A stretch of DNA of 64,000 bases, from the NCBI RefSeq assembly GCF_006125015.1, contig NZ_SZZN01000001.1:620001-684000 (forward strand), written 5' to 3'. Origin of the DNA: Roseovarius arcticus. GTDB lineage: Bacteria; Pseudomonadota; Alphaproteobacteria; Rhodobacterales; Rhodobacteraceae. The stretch's first letter is position 1. The number at the start of each line of letters is the position of its first letter. The translations under genes and the position numbers were made by a program. The notes under the pieces were generated by a model. It worked only from the letters and a program-made list of their open reading frames with translations. It did not search any database and was not told the origin of the DNA. Positions 43,345 to 53,589 of this stretch are shown in pieces.

Positions 43345-46300
43345 CTAGTGGATATTTGGACTGACACCATCTCTCCTTGACCGTTCAATTTGCGATTTAA
43401 TTTTGTCAAACTCACTGTTGCAGTAAGTCCAGCAATTATTAGTTGGCAGGCTGTAACTATGGGGAACTAAGTTTTGTGATCTAAAATAGTTGGCAATCGC
43501 TAAGTCCTCGTACGGCGATGTCACAAATCTTTCCACCGGTAACTCAATCCATCTGGCATCAGTGTCGGAAATAGTCCAGCCGGATGGATCTTCATTTGAA
43601 AAACTTACAAGGCCAGAGGAAGAAGAAGATAGGAAGCTAAGTTTCCCAGCAATCCCACTGGGAACCAGTGATACCCCTCCAATCACCTTCCCGGTTCCGT
43701 CTCTTACTACCAACCTGTGATGACCCAACCCAACCGCCGGTGAAGATGTCAATTCGTGAACAAGGTCGTTGAACGAGTAAGAGAAGATGCCAAGTGCAGC
43801 GCCATTAGCAAACTTTCCTCCGTTCAACTCAGCAACCGTTCCTCCCACGACCGCTGCTCGCGCAGAGTTGGCCGCGGTGCCGTTGAAATCCGCATAAATA
43901 CTCGATGCTTTCGTCGCTGCAGTCGCAATAAAGCCCCTCCAAAAGTCACCGCCCTCTATTGATGCTTTGGCACCCCCCACTACGCCATGAGCTGCCATGG
44001 AACCGACCTCGGATGCGGTGGTCATTTGATTTGCGGGTCCAAAATACGTTCCTACCTGAGCGAAGGCCGCACCAGAAATTCCACCGATCACAGCACCCTT
44101 GATCGCGGCTCCTATGATGTCATCGGTACTACCGCCATAGAGAGCAGCACCTAGCGCACCTCCGGCGGCGCCAGCGGCCATGCCGCCCAATATTCCCGCC
44201 GCAAGCGGACTCAAGGCAGGTGTTGCCGCGCCAACTGTAACGACGGAGACCACAATTACTACGGCAACGACAACGACTGTTCGCCAGTTCTCATGGAACC
44301 ACTTCTCGACCTCTCCGGCGAAGTGGGTGATGCCGTTCCAGATAGCTCCAGCGGCGCCTGAAATTGCGTCGCCGATCCCGCCAACGAAATCGCTGATCCA
44401 ACCTAGCCCTGTTGGATCAATGTAGCGAAGTGGGTTATTCCTTGCATACGCATAGCCGTTGCCAGACTGTGTGTCATTGGCCATTTGATTGATTGGGTCA
44501 ACCGAAAGGAACTTCGCAAGAATGGGATTGTAGACGCGCCCATTCATGTGAATCAAATTGAACGAATCCAGTTGCTCGTGGCCGGTAAAGCCTCTTGAGA
44601 CGTCATCGTGATCCGAGCCTGAACTTAAGCCCCAGGCATCGAACCAGAACCGTTCCTGCACCTTGCCCTTCGCATCGGTCACGCGAAGTATGGAGCCCAA
44701 CTGATCGTTCGAGAAGTAGCGCCCCACTCGCTCGGTTCGCTTCCCGTAGAAGAAGCGAGCAGGATCTGAGTCAGGGTTGTAAAGAAGGTTGTTTGCGTAG
44801 TGCTCGTTGGTCTCGACTACGCCGATAATCTCCGACCCGTTGGAGATATAGTTTCGTCCAACTATTGACCGCTCGAAGCCGGTGAAATTGTCCGGGCGCA
44901 GGAAGTCGAAATTCCTGAAAGGTGAAAAGTCGATCACCCTCTCATAGAGGCCGACGTAGATCGTCTCTCGGTATTGCCCGCTTTCCCTGCTCGACTGGCG
45001 AAAACGATCGCCGTTGGGGCCGTAGTCAAAGCGCATCCACTTGAAGGAGTCATGGTAGGCAAGCTTCAGGCGGTTGTCCGATGTGTACTCATATGTCACG
45101 CCCGGCGCCGCGCGCATATTCCCGTTCTCGTCGTACTGATAGCTCCGCGTGCCCGAACCTTTTTCGGTCCGAAGAACCGCATGATAGGGCTGAAAGACGT
45201 CGCCTTGGCCACCGTCTTGGGGCTTGGCATAAGTGATTTCGCCGAGGCCGGATTTGTAGTTCATCCTGCCCGCGGCATCGTATCTGAATTCGCTGACACG
45301 ACCATTCGCCTCGGAAGTCTGGTTCAGTCGGTTCAACACATCGTAGGTGAAGGTCTCCTTGCGGCGGTCCACGGTTTCGTTGCGAGAGGTAAGGTTTCCT
45401 ATGAGGTCGTAATCCAGGGTGAGGTCCAGGACTCTTTTGCCCGCGCCATTTACTGCACTGATCTGATCCAGCCTCTGATCATCCTGCCCGTATGTCTTCG
45501 TTGTGACGACCCCATTGCCGAACTCCTCTTTCGTGATGCGTCCGAAGGCGTCCATCTCTTTGGCCGCCCAGAAGGCGTGATCATCTCTTGGATCAATGAC
45601 GGATGTGAGAAATCCCTTTTCATCGAAAACGTTCTGTACAGCGAACAGGTTGGGGTAGGTGATCTTCTCGACCCGGCCGTATTTGTCGTAGTCCAGCGAC
45701 GTGGAGAAATGCTCATTACCGACGATCACCGAGTCGACACTCAGTCGGCTGAGCTCGTCGTAGAGGAAGCGCTCGCTGTATCCATTTGAACTCGAAGCAG
45801 AGGCTATCAAGCCGATACCGTGGGCAGCCTCATCATAGGTCCATGTCGATACGACGTCACCGGAGACTCGGGTTTTCGGCCGACCCAACAAGTCGTACTC
45901 GAGCGCAGTACGCTGACCTTTGGCGTCAGTCTGCGCAGTCGGTCGCCCAAAGGCATCGTACTCATATGTCCAGACCCCTAAATCCGGGTCGGATACCTGC
46001 ACGCGGTTCCCGAATTCGTCATAGCTGTAGATCGTCTCGGCTCCGGTCGGACCGAGCATCGCGGTCTTGCGCCCACCGGCGTCATACGTGAACGAGACCT
46101 TGCCGAGAGCGTCGGAAGATTCGACAATCTGCTTTCTCATGTTCAGCGTTGACGTGGTTATCTGGTTCAGTCCGCCCGGTCTGTAGAGCCCCTCCTGGAA
46201 TTGGTGACCGCAAGAGAAAAGCTGCTGTCCGTTGGAGTGTTGCCCCGAAAGTTGAGACGTCGGATCGACGACAACCGTCACTTTTGCCCCGCCTTCGGGC

Positions 46301-49300
46301 GCGCTCGTATATACCGTTTCGGTGCGGAGGCCGTTGATCGCGGTCGAGGCGCATGCCCGCCCCAAGTCATCGTATTCCGTAAACGTCCAGGACGGCGGCG
46401 CCGAGGCATCGTGCGGAAGTGACGCGGCTACAATTCTTCCGAGCGAGTCATACCGCGCTTCCGTGAACACATACCGGGCTGCCGTCGGATCGACCGTGAA
46501 GGCGTCGGAAACGCGACGCAGTTCTCGGCCCTTTGCGTCGAAGAGCGCCCACGTCGCGGGAAGGCCTTCGATCTCTGTGCGGACTGCATATCGAACAGGG
46601 GCTGACAAACCTAAAGCAATGCTATGGACGCCATCGTAGACGGGCAAAGCTCCGGCAGTCCTCGCGTCGACCAGGTCGGTGCGAGTGATAATCCCGGACG
46701 GCGCGGTCTGCTTGGTCAACCGCCCAAATGCATCGTATTGATATGCGATCTTCAGCCCATTGGGGTCGACAGCGACAAGCGGCTCACCAGAGACCGGATC
46801 GGTCTCCAGCCTGGATCTGTGCCCAAGAGGGTCAACGGAGGCCGTGATGAATCTAGAGAAGCGATCACCGTACTCGTAGACGAATGCCTGATCGGGAAAC
46901 CTGTCAGTAGCAATCGTCTTGCCAACAATGTTGCCAAATCTGTCATGCTTGTAGGTGGTTCGAATTTCTCGACTTGTGTCGCAGTTCGCTACTTCCCGAT
47001 TTAACAGGCCGGTCTCAGAATTATAATCAAAGCACGCTGTTTTTGTCTCGGAGACTCGGTCAGGCCCAGAACCGACCAGATCACCCTTCTTGGTTACCGT
47101 ACTTGAGACAAGTCGCCCGAGAAGCCACTTTGCTGGATCATCAGAGTATTCGCTGGTTGTCTGCGTACTGGAGCCGTCCGCAAGTGTGGTTAGGACACTG
47201 ACCACATTTCCGTGCCGCTCGAGTATTTTTCCGGCATCATACTCAAATTCGCTGGTCTCATTGGAGACTAGATATCCATCAACTTCGTAGGTTCGCGTTA
47301 CTTGCGACGCGATTGCGACCTGCCGGATTATCCGCCCGCTTAAAGGGCCATTATTCTTGCCTTGGCCGCATTCTGCTCCTGGTAACTTGAGCTCATTAAC
47401 GTTGCCATTGAGGTCCCCCTCGAAAACTGACCAACAGGTGGAAGTGTCAGAAATCTTGTAGCCCCAGTCGAATTGCACGGTGGCGCCCTGTGGGCAGAGA
47501 TCGGTCGGGAACGGTGTGACTGGGACGCTTACACCGCTTGCCTCGCCCCTTATCGCCTCCAAGGCCGATAGATCTACAGTGCATGAAGTTTCGTTCGTAA
47601 CCCCCGGATGCGCTCGAGCATCCTGCAACATCTCTTGACGGGTTAATACCCGACTAAACTCATTCAGGCTCTCCCTCCATGCGAAGCCAAGCGGCCTGCT
47701 GGCGTCCGCATCAACTTGGTACTTGCCGTACCGATAGTCGACTGTAGCTGGGGCAAGCCCGTCCGCTGCATCTACAACCACCTGCCGCACCACATATGTC
47801 GTTGGCACCGGCGCAACTCGTGGGTAGTCATCTGGGATTTCCCGTTCAAACGCACGCCAACCAAGTGGGTTTGCGACGACGCCAGACGCTTGATCAGAAC
47901 CGTCCCGCTCGAGAAGAGTCTGATAGCGGACCTCAGTCCTGATCCCGTAGCCGTCCGTGACGCTAGCTAGTATGTCGGCGCGGCGGGCACGGTTGGTGTA
48001 GACTTCCTGCAGTCCACCTTCGAAGGACGCGACGATATCGGTTAGGCCCTTCCCGGTGACGCTGAGCAAGCGGACACCCTGATCCACACCATCCTTATCC
48101 GTGAAAACCAGCCCGGGAGGGACAAGGTTGTCCGCCCGCTTGCTCCACCCGTTCCCGTCATTTAGTACGAGCCCGCGATCTTCACTGCCGTCGGCCTTGG
48201 CGGGGCGCATCCATAGAAGGTCTTGATATCCATCCCCGTTGACATCGACCAATCGGAATCCTGGATCTCCGTCCAAGGTCGAGATCGCGGCCGCTGGAAC
48301 TTGCCAAGCAGGGGACAATGTCCATCCTCTTCCTGTGCCTAACCAAGTCTTGGACGCACTCGGCGAGGCGCCATCCGTCGTGATGATGTCCGGCAGGCCG
48401 TCGCCGTTGACGTCGCTCCATTGGACGAGGGTTCTCGGCTGTCGGTAAACCACGTCGAGCGCCTGTGGAACCGTCATCGATGATGCCCGCCAACCCGTTC
48501 CTGTATTCATCCATACGCCGCTGACGACTTTGGGGGGCCCGGGGTGCGGAAGGTCCGGCTCGGTGAAATTCGCCACGAGATCCGGTAATCCGCTTCCATC
48601 GACATCGGTCATCTGAACATACAGATCGATGGCGGGGTCGGTCGAAGAAGTTAGCTGCGTTACAAAGGGAAGTGGAGGTGCATACTGTGGAGCCTCACGC
48701 CACATGGTTCCGTCGAAGCTGAATGCACTGAGAACTGCCGGACCATCCGCAACACACTTCGTGGTGAGATTTGGAAAGTTGCCGACGACTCCAACTTGGC
48801 ACGGTCCGCGACGCCCAATTAAGACTCCAATTCGGTCGGAGCTTAGTTTCGCAAATCTCACGCCTTGATCGCCGATCCCCTTCCTTGAAAATGGAAGCAC
48901 GGATTGTGGCGGAATGTACTTCGAGTACTTAGTGGGGTCAGACGCTGCGTCTACCCAAGTTCTACCTGCGGCCGCGCCCGTTGAGTCGAAGTACTCCTTG
49001 TTGAAGTAGATCTTGGTTACGACTGATGAATCCTGATAGCTGTAAAGCAAGTCAGTGTATCCATCGCCGTCCAAATCGAGAAACTGAACAGGATTTCCCG
49101 TGATCTGGGATCCTGAAAACGGTACCGGGGGGCACAGGCCTACTCTCATGGCTGGATTTGGATCCGAGAGGTCAAACGGAACTGATGAGTTCGTGCAGAC
49201 ACCCGGGGCCGGGACCCACCCCCTAGACGTGTTCTGGTATGCCCCCGTTTCGAGATATGTCTTACCCGACCGCGTTACTAGTCGACTGAAGATTGCGTCT

Positions 49301-51753
49301 GGTAAGCCGGTGCCGTGGAGATCGATGAATCGGACACCTAGATCTTGTTTGTCCCGTGCTGCGAACGGTATTGGCGGGGCAAACGCAGCTTGTTCTTCGA
49401 ACGAACTGCCGTCGTTTGTGAAGAATTTTCCGAACTGGCGGTTTGTTCCCGCAACGTCCGCGGCTGCAACCCGCTGATCGTTCAAGATCGCGATGTCACT
49501 TCCGCCTTGGCCGACGATTGGCCCCACAAAGGATGTTACAGGCTGGGTTGGGTCGTTGCTTGCGACGAACGACGCAAGCTTGAATTGCTGACTTTCGTCG
49601 TGCCAGATCTGATCATCTTGGCTATAGACAAAAGAAATGGAGCCACTCGGTGTTTTTGTGCTGGCCAGGATTCCATCGAAGCCGTCGCCCTTCAGGTCCA
49701 GCACCACGGCCTTGGATGGGGTGCCATCCGCACTCACCAAATCGAAAGGCGGGACTTTCGATGAAACTTCAAGCCAGCCGTCTTGGGATGGCAGGAAAGC
49801 TCCTCGGAAGCCTGCTCCCTCGGCCGTAGCTACGATGAGTGCGGAGCACTGTGACGCTGGGCCATTTAGGCGAACTTCTCTCACTGCCGCGGGGTTGGTG
49901 CTGGCAGGGAACGGAGGAAGAAATTTTGCATCCGTCTCTTCTTCCCAGCCACCCGATCCAAACCGGTAGGCCTTCCAAGAGGAGGAGCCGTCCGGAAGGA
50001 CGACAACGCCTACTAACGCCGGCGGCCCCCCCGAGCAATCCAGATCAATGAGATAGGTGCGGTCGTCGATGGAAATAGGTGGGAGATAGTCAGCCCGCTG
50101 GCGCCACCCGGAACCGGGGCCCAGGTTTTGCAGGAACCCGCGGCTTCCTTCCGACTCGTAGATCAGGTCAGGCCCTGCACCTCCCGTCCAGCTACCCGTG
50201 AGATATTTCGCAGTGACATGCCCATCTCGGGTCAGAATGAACGGTAGATTGTACTCGGGGTGTTGTTCGAATGTTGTCGCACCCGGAAGATAAGAGGACT
50301 TGCTCTCTTGAGACCCAATCATATTGCTCTGGAGGACAGCTGCGCGTCCACTGCCGTCGACATCGAACAAAGCGACCCCAAGATCGGTCCCGTCTTCAGA
50401 AACAAAGGGTACTGGAGGCTCGAAGTCGAACTGCGACGTTACTCCTGGACTGGTGGCGCTCTTGCTGGCTGGGCTCCAAGGCTGTCCGCCCGCCGTCCAA
50501 GAGGCTGGGCCGTTGTTCTGGAATGCATAGGCGACTTTCTTCCCATCTACTTCGACCGAAAACAGCAAGTCCCGACCGCCCGTTGAACCCGGCGCAAAAT
50601 TCGCAAACCGGTAACCGCTTGCAACCTTGTCGGAAGCCGCCAGAATCAGTCCCGACGGTATAGAAATGGCATTCTTGTCCCAGCCCAAGGCTGGGGTTGT
50701 GTAGCTGAAATTGGTGGGTTCGATTTCCGTTACACCGTCCGACCCGAACATTCGGACTATTTTCAGAACAAAGCGGCTGGCCGTGTCAACTGAGTCGTAC
50801 TCAAGCTTATAGTGTGCAACTTGAGTTACTGCGCTCCCGCCAAGTGCTATATTTTCAGGGCATGAAAACGTACTGTCAATGTATTCATCTGAGACGCACG
50901 AGTAGACATCCGTAAGTTTCTGGTCTTTCTTCAGGCTTTGACCACCAACGTATACCTCTAGTGGGCGAGGCGCGGCGGTGTACCGAAAGGTTATTGCCGC
51001 AAAGAATCCCCTGTCCACGTGCAAAAGCGACTTTTCATCAAATCTTCCGTGGCCAGTGTAGTAAATGTTCCTTATATTGTAATCGCCTAGTCCATTCTTC
51101 TGGTAGCGGAACTGTATGAAATTTCCGACGGTGTCAGCAGCTATGCTTTCCGCGAAGGCCAACACTGCGCCGTTACTCAAGTGAATGGTTGCATCGAGAT
51201 CGGGACTTGCCGGATCGCCTATTGTGAGAATCTCGGGATTTCCAAAAATTAGCGTTACGCCGCCCTTCGTTCGGACTCGAAAATATGAATGGTTTAGATC
51301 GGGTCCGTACTGAACAATCTCAGAAAAGTCGTCGTCTACTTTCCGGTACTCAAGGGTCCTAGAACTGCCGGTCCCTACCGCCGGACCGATCGGCAAAATC
51401 CTTTGACCGTCCAGATAAAGGGCATCGTCGTCATCAAGGTTTATCGCGCCAGCGGCACCGTCTACAAATTGGTCTTTCGGTCCCCGCGTGATCGCCGAAA
51501 TCCCCGATATGGACCATCCGGCGCCAAGCGGCCCTCCAAAACTTTGACTGCTATAGGCGAGTTGAATTTTCGGTTGTGTCCCAGCGGTTCCTGGGGCGAT
51601 TTTTATCGGGATCGAGTAGCTGGAACTACCGTTCAAGGTTACGTCCAAGGCGCCCGGAATAGCGCCCACTAACCGCTCTTCCGCCGCTGCACCTTGTGCA
51701 AGCACAAAGAAAATTACTGTAATCTGTAAAGCAAGCAGGGCAAGCAAGCGCAT
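43345..51753 (-). CDS. Giant SpvB/FG-GAP/RHS polymorphic toxin
   Basis: A 2802-residue secreted protein. ATG 51753 has GGGGAG nearby and opens a signal peptide (LLALLALQITVIFFVLAQG). Domains in order: SpvB-like N-terminus (GALDVTLNGSSSYSIPI); FG-GAP/VCBS repeats (DVDGSG, DLDGDGYTD, DVNGDGLPD); a TcdB-like middle; RHS/YD repeats (YEYDAFGRPTAQTDAKGQRT and others); and the RHS core (GRVYNPILAKFLSVDP, ending NPLRYIDPTGL). A glycine-rich hydrophobic pre-toxin segment follows, then a ~130-residue tip. The tip has GLGHHRL (His near 2678) and NNCWTYCNSEF (Cys 2774), a His-then-Cys order fitting a permuted papain-like fold. It probably kills competitors or acts on hosts; the tip activity is inference. 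Confidence 0.9.
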   Translation of the reverse strand: MRLLALLALQITVIFFVLAQGAAAEERLVGAIPGALDVTLNGSSSYSIPIKIAPGTAGTQPKIQLAYSSQSFGGPLGAGWSISGISAITRGPKDQFVDGAAGAINLDDDDALYLDGQRILPIGPAVGTGSSRTLEYRKVDDDFSEIVQYGPDLNHSYFRVRTKGGVTLIFGNPEILTIGDPASPDLDATIHLSNGAVLAFAESIAADTVGNFIQFRYQKNGLGDYNIRNIYYTGHGRFDEKSLLHVDRGFFAAITFRYTAAPRPLEVYVGGQSLKKDQKLTDVYSCVSDEYIDSTFSCPENIALGGSAVTQVAHYKLEYDSVDTASRFVLKIVRMFGSDGVTEIEPTNFSYTTPALGWDKNAISIPSGLILAASDKVASGYRFANFAPGSTGGRDLLFSVEVDGKKVAYAFQNNGPASWTAGGQPWSPASKSATSPGVTSQFDFEPPVPFVSEDGTDLGVALFDVDGSGRAAVLQSNMIGSQESKSSYLPGATTFEQHPEYNLPFILTRDGHVTAKYLTGSWTGGAGPDLIYESEGSRGFLQNLGPGSGWRQRADYLPPISIDDRTYLIDLDCSGGPPALVGVVVLPDGSSSWKAYRFGSGGWEEETDAKFLPPFPASTNPAAVREVRLNGPASQCSALIVATAEGAGFRGAFLPSQDGWLEVSSKVPPFDLVSADGTPSKAVVLDLKGDGFDGILASTKTPSGSISFVYSQDDQIWHDESQQFKLASFVASNDPTQPVTSFVGPIVGQGGSDIAILNDQRVAAADVAGTNRQFGKFFTNDGSSFEEQAAFAPPIPFAARDKQDLGVRFIDLHGTGLPDAIFSRLVTRSGKTYLETGAYQNTSRGWVPAPGVCTNSSVPFDLSDPNPAMRVGLCPPVPFSGSQITGNPVQFLDLDGDGYTDLLYSYQDSSVVTKIYFNKEYFDSTGAAAGRTWVDAASDPTKYSKYIPPQSVLPFSRKGIGDQGVRFAKLSSDRIGVLIGRRGPCQVGVVGNFPNLTTKCVADGPAVLSAFSFDGTMWREAPQYAPPLPFVTQLTSSTDPAIDLYVQMTDVDGSGLPDLVANFTEPDLPHPGPPKVVSGVWMNTGTGWRASSMTVPQALDVVYRQPRTLVQWSDVNGDGLPDIITTDGASPSASKTWLGTGRGWTLSPAWQVPAAAISTLDGDPGFRLVDVNGDGYQDLLWMRPAKADGSEDRGLVLNDGNGWSKRADNLVPPGLVFTDKDGVDQGVRLLSVTGKGLTDIVASFEGGLQEVYTNRARRADILASVTDGYGIRTEVRYQTLLERDGSDQASGVVANPLGWRAFEREIPDDYPRVAPVPTTYVVRQVVVDAADGLAPATVDYRYGKYQVDADASRPLGFAWRESLNEFSRVLTRQEMLQDARAHPGVTNETSCTVDLSALEAIRGEASGVSVPVTPFPTDLCPQGATVQFDWGYKISDTSTCWSVFEGDLNGNVNELKLPGAECGQGKNNGPLSGRIIRQVAIASQVTRTYEVDGYLVSNETSEFEYDAGKILERHGNVVSVLTTLADGSSTQTTSEYSDDPAKWLLGRLVSSTVTKKGDLVGSGPDRVSETKTACFDYNSETGLLNREVANCDTSREIRTTYKHDRFGNIVGKTIATDRFPDQAFVYEYGDRFSRFITASVDPLGHRSRLETDPVSGEPLVAVDPNGLKIAYQYDAFGRLTKQTAPSGIITRTDLVDARTAGALPVYDGVHSIALGLSAPVRYAVRTEIEGLPATWALFDAKGRELRRVSDAFTVDPTAARYVFTEARYDSLGRIVAASLPHDASAPPSWTFTEYDDLGRACASTAINGLRTETVYTSAPEGGAKVTVVVDPTSQLSGQHSNGQQLFSCGHQFQEGLYRPGGLNQITTSTLNMRKQIVESSDALGKVSFTYDAGGRKTAMLGPTGAETIYSYDEFGNRVQVSDPDLGVWTYEYDAFGRPTAQTDAKGQRTALEYDLLGRPKTRVSGDVVSTWTYDEAAHGIGLIASASSSNGYSERFLYDELSRLSVDSVIVGNEHFSTSLDYDKYGRVEKITYPNLFAVQNVFDEKGFLTSVIDPRDDHAFWAAKEMDAFGRITKEEFGNGVVTTKTYGQDDQRLDQISAVNGAGKRVLDLTLDYDLIGNLTSRNETVDRRKETFTYDVLNRLNQTSEANGRVSEFRYDAAGRMNYKSGLGEITYAKPQDGGQGDVFQPYHAVLRTEKGSGTRSYQYDENGNMRAAPGVTYEYTSDNRLKLAYHDSFKWMRFDYGPNGDRFRQSSRESGQYRETIYVGLYERVIDFSPFRNFDFLRPDNFTGFERSIVGRNYISNGSEIIGVVETNEHYANNLLYNPDSDPARFFYGKRTERVGRYFSNDQLGSILRVTDAKGKVQERFWFDAWGLSSGSDHDDVSRGFTGHEQLDSFNLIHMNGRVYNPILAKFLSVDPINQMANDTQSGNGYAYARNNPLRYIDPTGLGWISDFVGGIGDAISGAAGAIWNGITHFAGEVEKWFHENWRTVVVVAVVIVVSVVTVGAATPALSPLAAGILGGMAAGAAGGALGAALYGGSTDDIIGAAIKGAVIGGISGAAFAQVGTYFGPANQMTTASEVGSMAAHGVVGGAKASIEGGDFWRGFIATAATKASSIYADFNGTAANSARAAVVGGTVAELNGGKFANGAALGIFSYSFNDLVHELTSSPAVGLGHHRLVVRDGTGKVIGGVSLVPSGIAGKLSFLSSSSSGLVSFSNEDPSGWTISDTDARWIELPVERFVTSPYEDLAIANYFRSQNLVPHSYSLPTNNCWTYCNSEFDKIKSQIERSRRDGVSPNIH

Positions 51754-52441
51754 TTCACTTCTCCCCAAGTATCTGATCATAATCGCACGCCGCATAAACG
51801 AGTCAAGATCCTACTCGCGGTCGGCGGATGCCAAGACAGCGGTTTTCTTGATCTGGTAGCCTCTGGCAGTGTTGCCGCTTTGGTGCCGGTCGACGTTTTG
51901 GAACGGCGCTCGTCGGGCTTGCCTTCAAAACTTATATAGATAATTCAGTGATTTGCGGCCTGGAGAAGGTTGTCTTTCAGGCCCATCCCCTCCGCCACAA
52001 ACCATTCGCGAACCCGAGATGAGGCCCCTATGAAGGCCTTTTTTTCTTTTTGTTACAAAGGGGTTTAGCGGAGCCATCCGACTTTCGGAGACTGGCCGTT
52101 GGCCCGAAATTGGTCTCCGAACGCCCCGCGTCTCCTTTCACCCGCCCTTCACCCAAATCGAGACGCATTCAAAACTGTTTGTCTTTTCAGATGCTTGCCG
52201 AAAATGGATTGCGCCGATGTTGGGGTGGGCTCGACCGCTATCGAAAAGAGCAGAGACACCCGAGGGCGGCGTGGTTGTGCGCGAGAGAGCGCAGAGGTTC
52301 GTGCTTTGGCGTGCAGCGGGGCTCACCAAGCTGTTTCTGAACGTTCCACTGGTCGCGTAAAGGCGACGGTTTACTGCAAAACCAAATTTCAGTGATATTT
52401 TGTGTGGTGGCGGAACTCCTCGCCCGATTGACCCGACTAGT
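51754..52441. other. Long intergenic region upstream of the RHS gene
   Basis: About 690 bases without a supported gene; short open frames lack family matches. It should hold the leftward RHS promoter (just right of 51.75 kb). A rightward intrinsic-terminator-like hairpin lies at 52022-52045. A short CCCCTCCGCCAC at about 51993-52004, just before it, resembles a tRNA-Ser 3' end, but no tRNA body is present. Confidence 0.4.
52022..52045 (+). terminator. Rho-independent terminator-like hairpin
   Basis: AGGCC (52022-52026) and GGCCT (52035-52039) pair around an eight-base loop and are followed by a run of T residues. There is no + strand gene directly upstream in this window, so it may be a leftover from a lost gene or an island-border site. 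Confidence 0.5.
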
Positions 52442-53410
52442 TCAAGCGCCCCAAACTTGGGCACTTTCACTGTCAAAGAAGGTGTATGCAGTGTCCGAAC
52501 CAGCGGTTTTTTGGTGCTTGGCGAGGAGGCCGTCCAAAGCTTTTAGATTTTCGTCGTCTGGTTTGTAGACACCGAAATATATGTGCTTTGCTTTGGACGT
52601 AAAAATGGCACGATAGATATGAGCGTCGTTTTCATCCGCGCTGTGACCATAAACAAAAATCGTTGCAGAACTATGCCGAAGGGTCTCGTAACAGTGACGT
52701 AGATAAGCGATGGAATTGATTTTCCGCATCTTCTGCACGCTGGTCCCTTCTGCAACATAGATTGGGAAACGATGCTTTTTAGCGATCGTGCTTGTGATTG
52801 TTGAGATGACGCCCGACCCGGTATCTACCGCTTTCAGGATTTCCCCGGCCCCGTTGTCGAAGAGATGAAGGCCACCATGAAGGTTATATAGGTGGCAGTA
52901 TGCGCCTTCTGAAAAAGGACCTATGAAGCTACCCGTCGGTGTGCCGAGTCCGAATCCGTCCTTCAGAATGCGCTTTTCCAAATTGACCCAATAGAGGAGC
53001 AAGTCATAGTTGAGCGTGAAAACAGTTGAGAATTTCTCTAGGAAGGCGGCGCTGCTCGTGTATTGGGGGTCAAGATCCTCCCGGTGTTTTGGGTGGGTCG
53101 TATTGATGGCCTGAACTAGAGCCTCGCGGATTTTCTGTGCGTGGTCTTCGAGCTCTTTGGCATGTGCGTCATTTCCATAGGCGGTCTCGACCACGACTGC
53201 CCCCTCCAACGCTCGCACAACGGCCTCGAAATCGGTAGTGGTCAGTGCGGCGAACAGGTTGCGCAGCGGCGTGCCCTCATCGAGGCCAGACTTTTCTAAC
53301 AACGACTGGTAATTGAAATATCGCGCGGAAAAACCGTTGCCGATCAAAAGAGCGCGATCATCACCATCGGTCGCTTCGATTGCTCTTTGGAATTCAATGA
53401 CTTCCGGCAT
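52442..53410 (-). CDS. SIR2-like DUF4917 protein
   Basis: A 322-residue protein with SIR2-like features: LLIGNGFSARYF near residue 21 (nucleotide-binding loop), TLNYDLLLYW, the LHGGLHLF histidine segment, and a C-terminal FVYGHSADENDAHI. This matches DUF4917. SIR2-like proteins in bacteria often act as NAD-depleting abortive-infection effectors, so a defence role is plausible. ATG 53410 is used; ATG 53422 is an alternative. It is transcribed with the HNH genes to its right, 179 bases away. Confidence 0.8.
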   Translation of the reverse strand: MPEVIEFQRAIEATDGDDRALLIGNGFSARYFNYQSLLEKSGLDEGTPLRNLFAALTTTDFEAVVRALEGAVVVETAYGNDAHAKELEDHAQKIREALVQAINTTHPKHREDLDPQYTSSAAFLEKFSTVFTLNYDLLLYWVNLEKRILKDGFGLGTPTGSFIGPFSEGAYCHLYNLHGGLHLFDNGAGEILKAVDTGSGVISTITSTIAKKHRFPIYVAEGTSVQKMRKINSIAYLRHCYETLRHSSATIFVYGHSADENDAHIYRAIFTSKAKHIYFGVYKPDDENLKALDGLLAKHQKTAGSDTAYTFFDSESAQVWGA

Positions 53411-53589
53411 AATTGTTTCCATCCTGATTAACTGTTTTCGTCGCATTTCGTAGATAAGTTTAAATATGTTCCACAGGTGCAGTGAGTAGCAATCTCGAAC
53501 GGCTGGTTTCAGGCGATATTGCGAGGTCTAGTGGCGATATTGGGCCAATCTGCGATGGGAAGCTCGGGGTAAACTGATCGCTGTTCATC

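Noticed and set aside
44974..45789. 271-codon + strand frame opposite the RHS gene
   Set aside because: It arises from the RHS/YD repeat codon pattern read in reverse; no ribosome site or family features.
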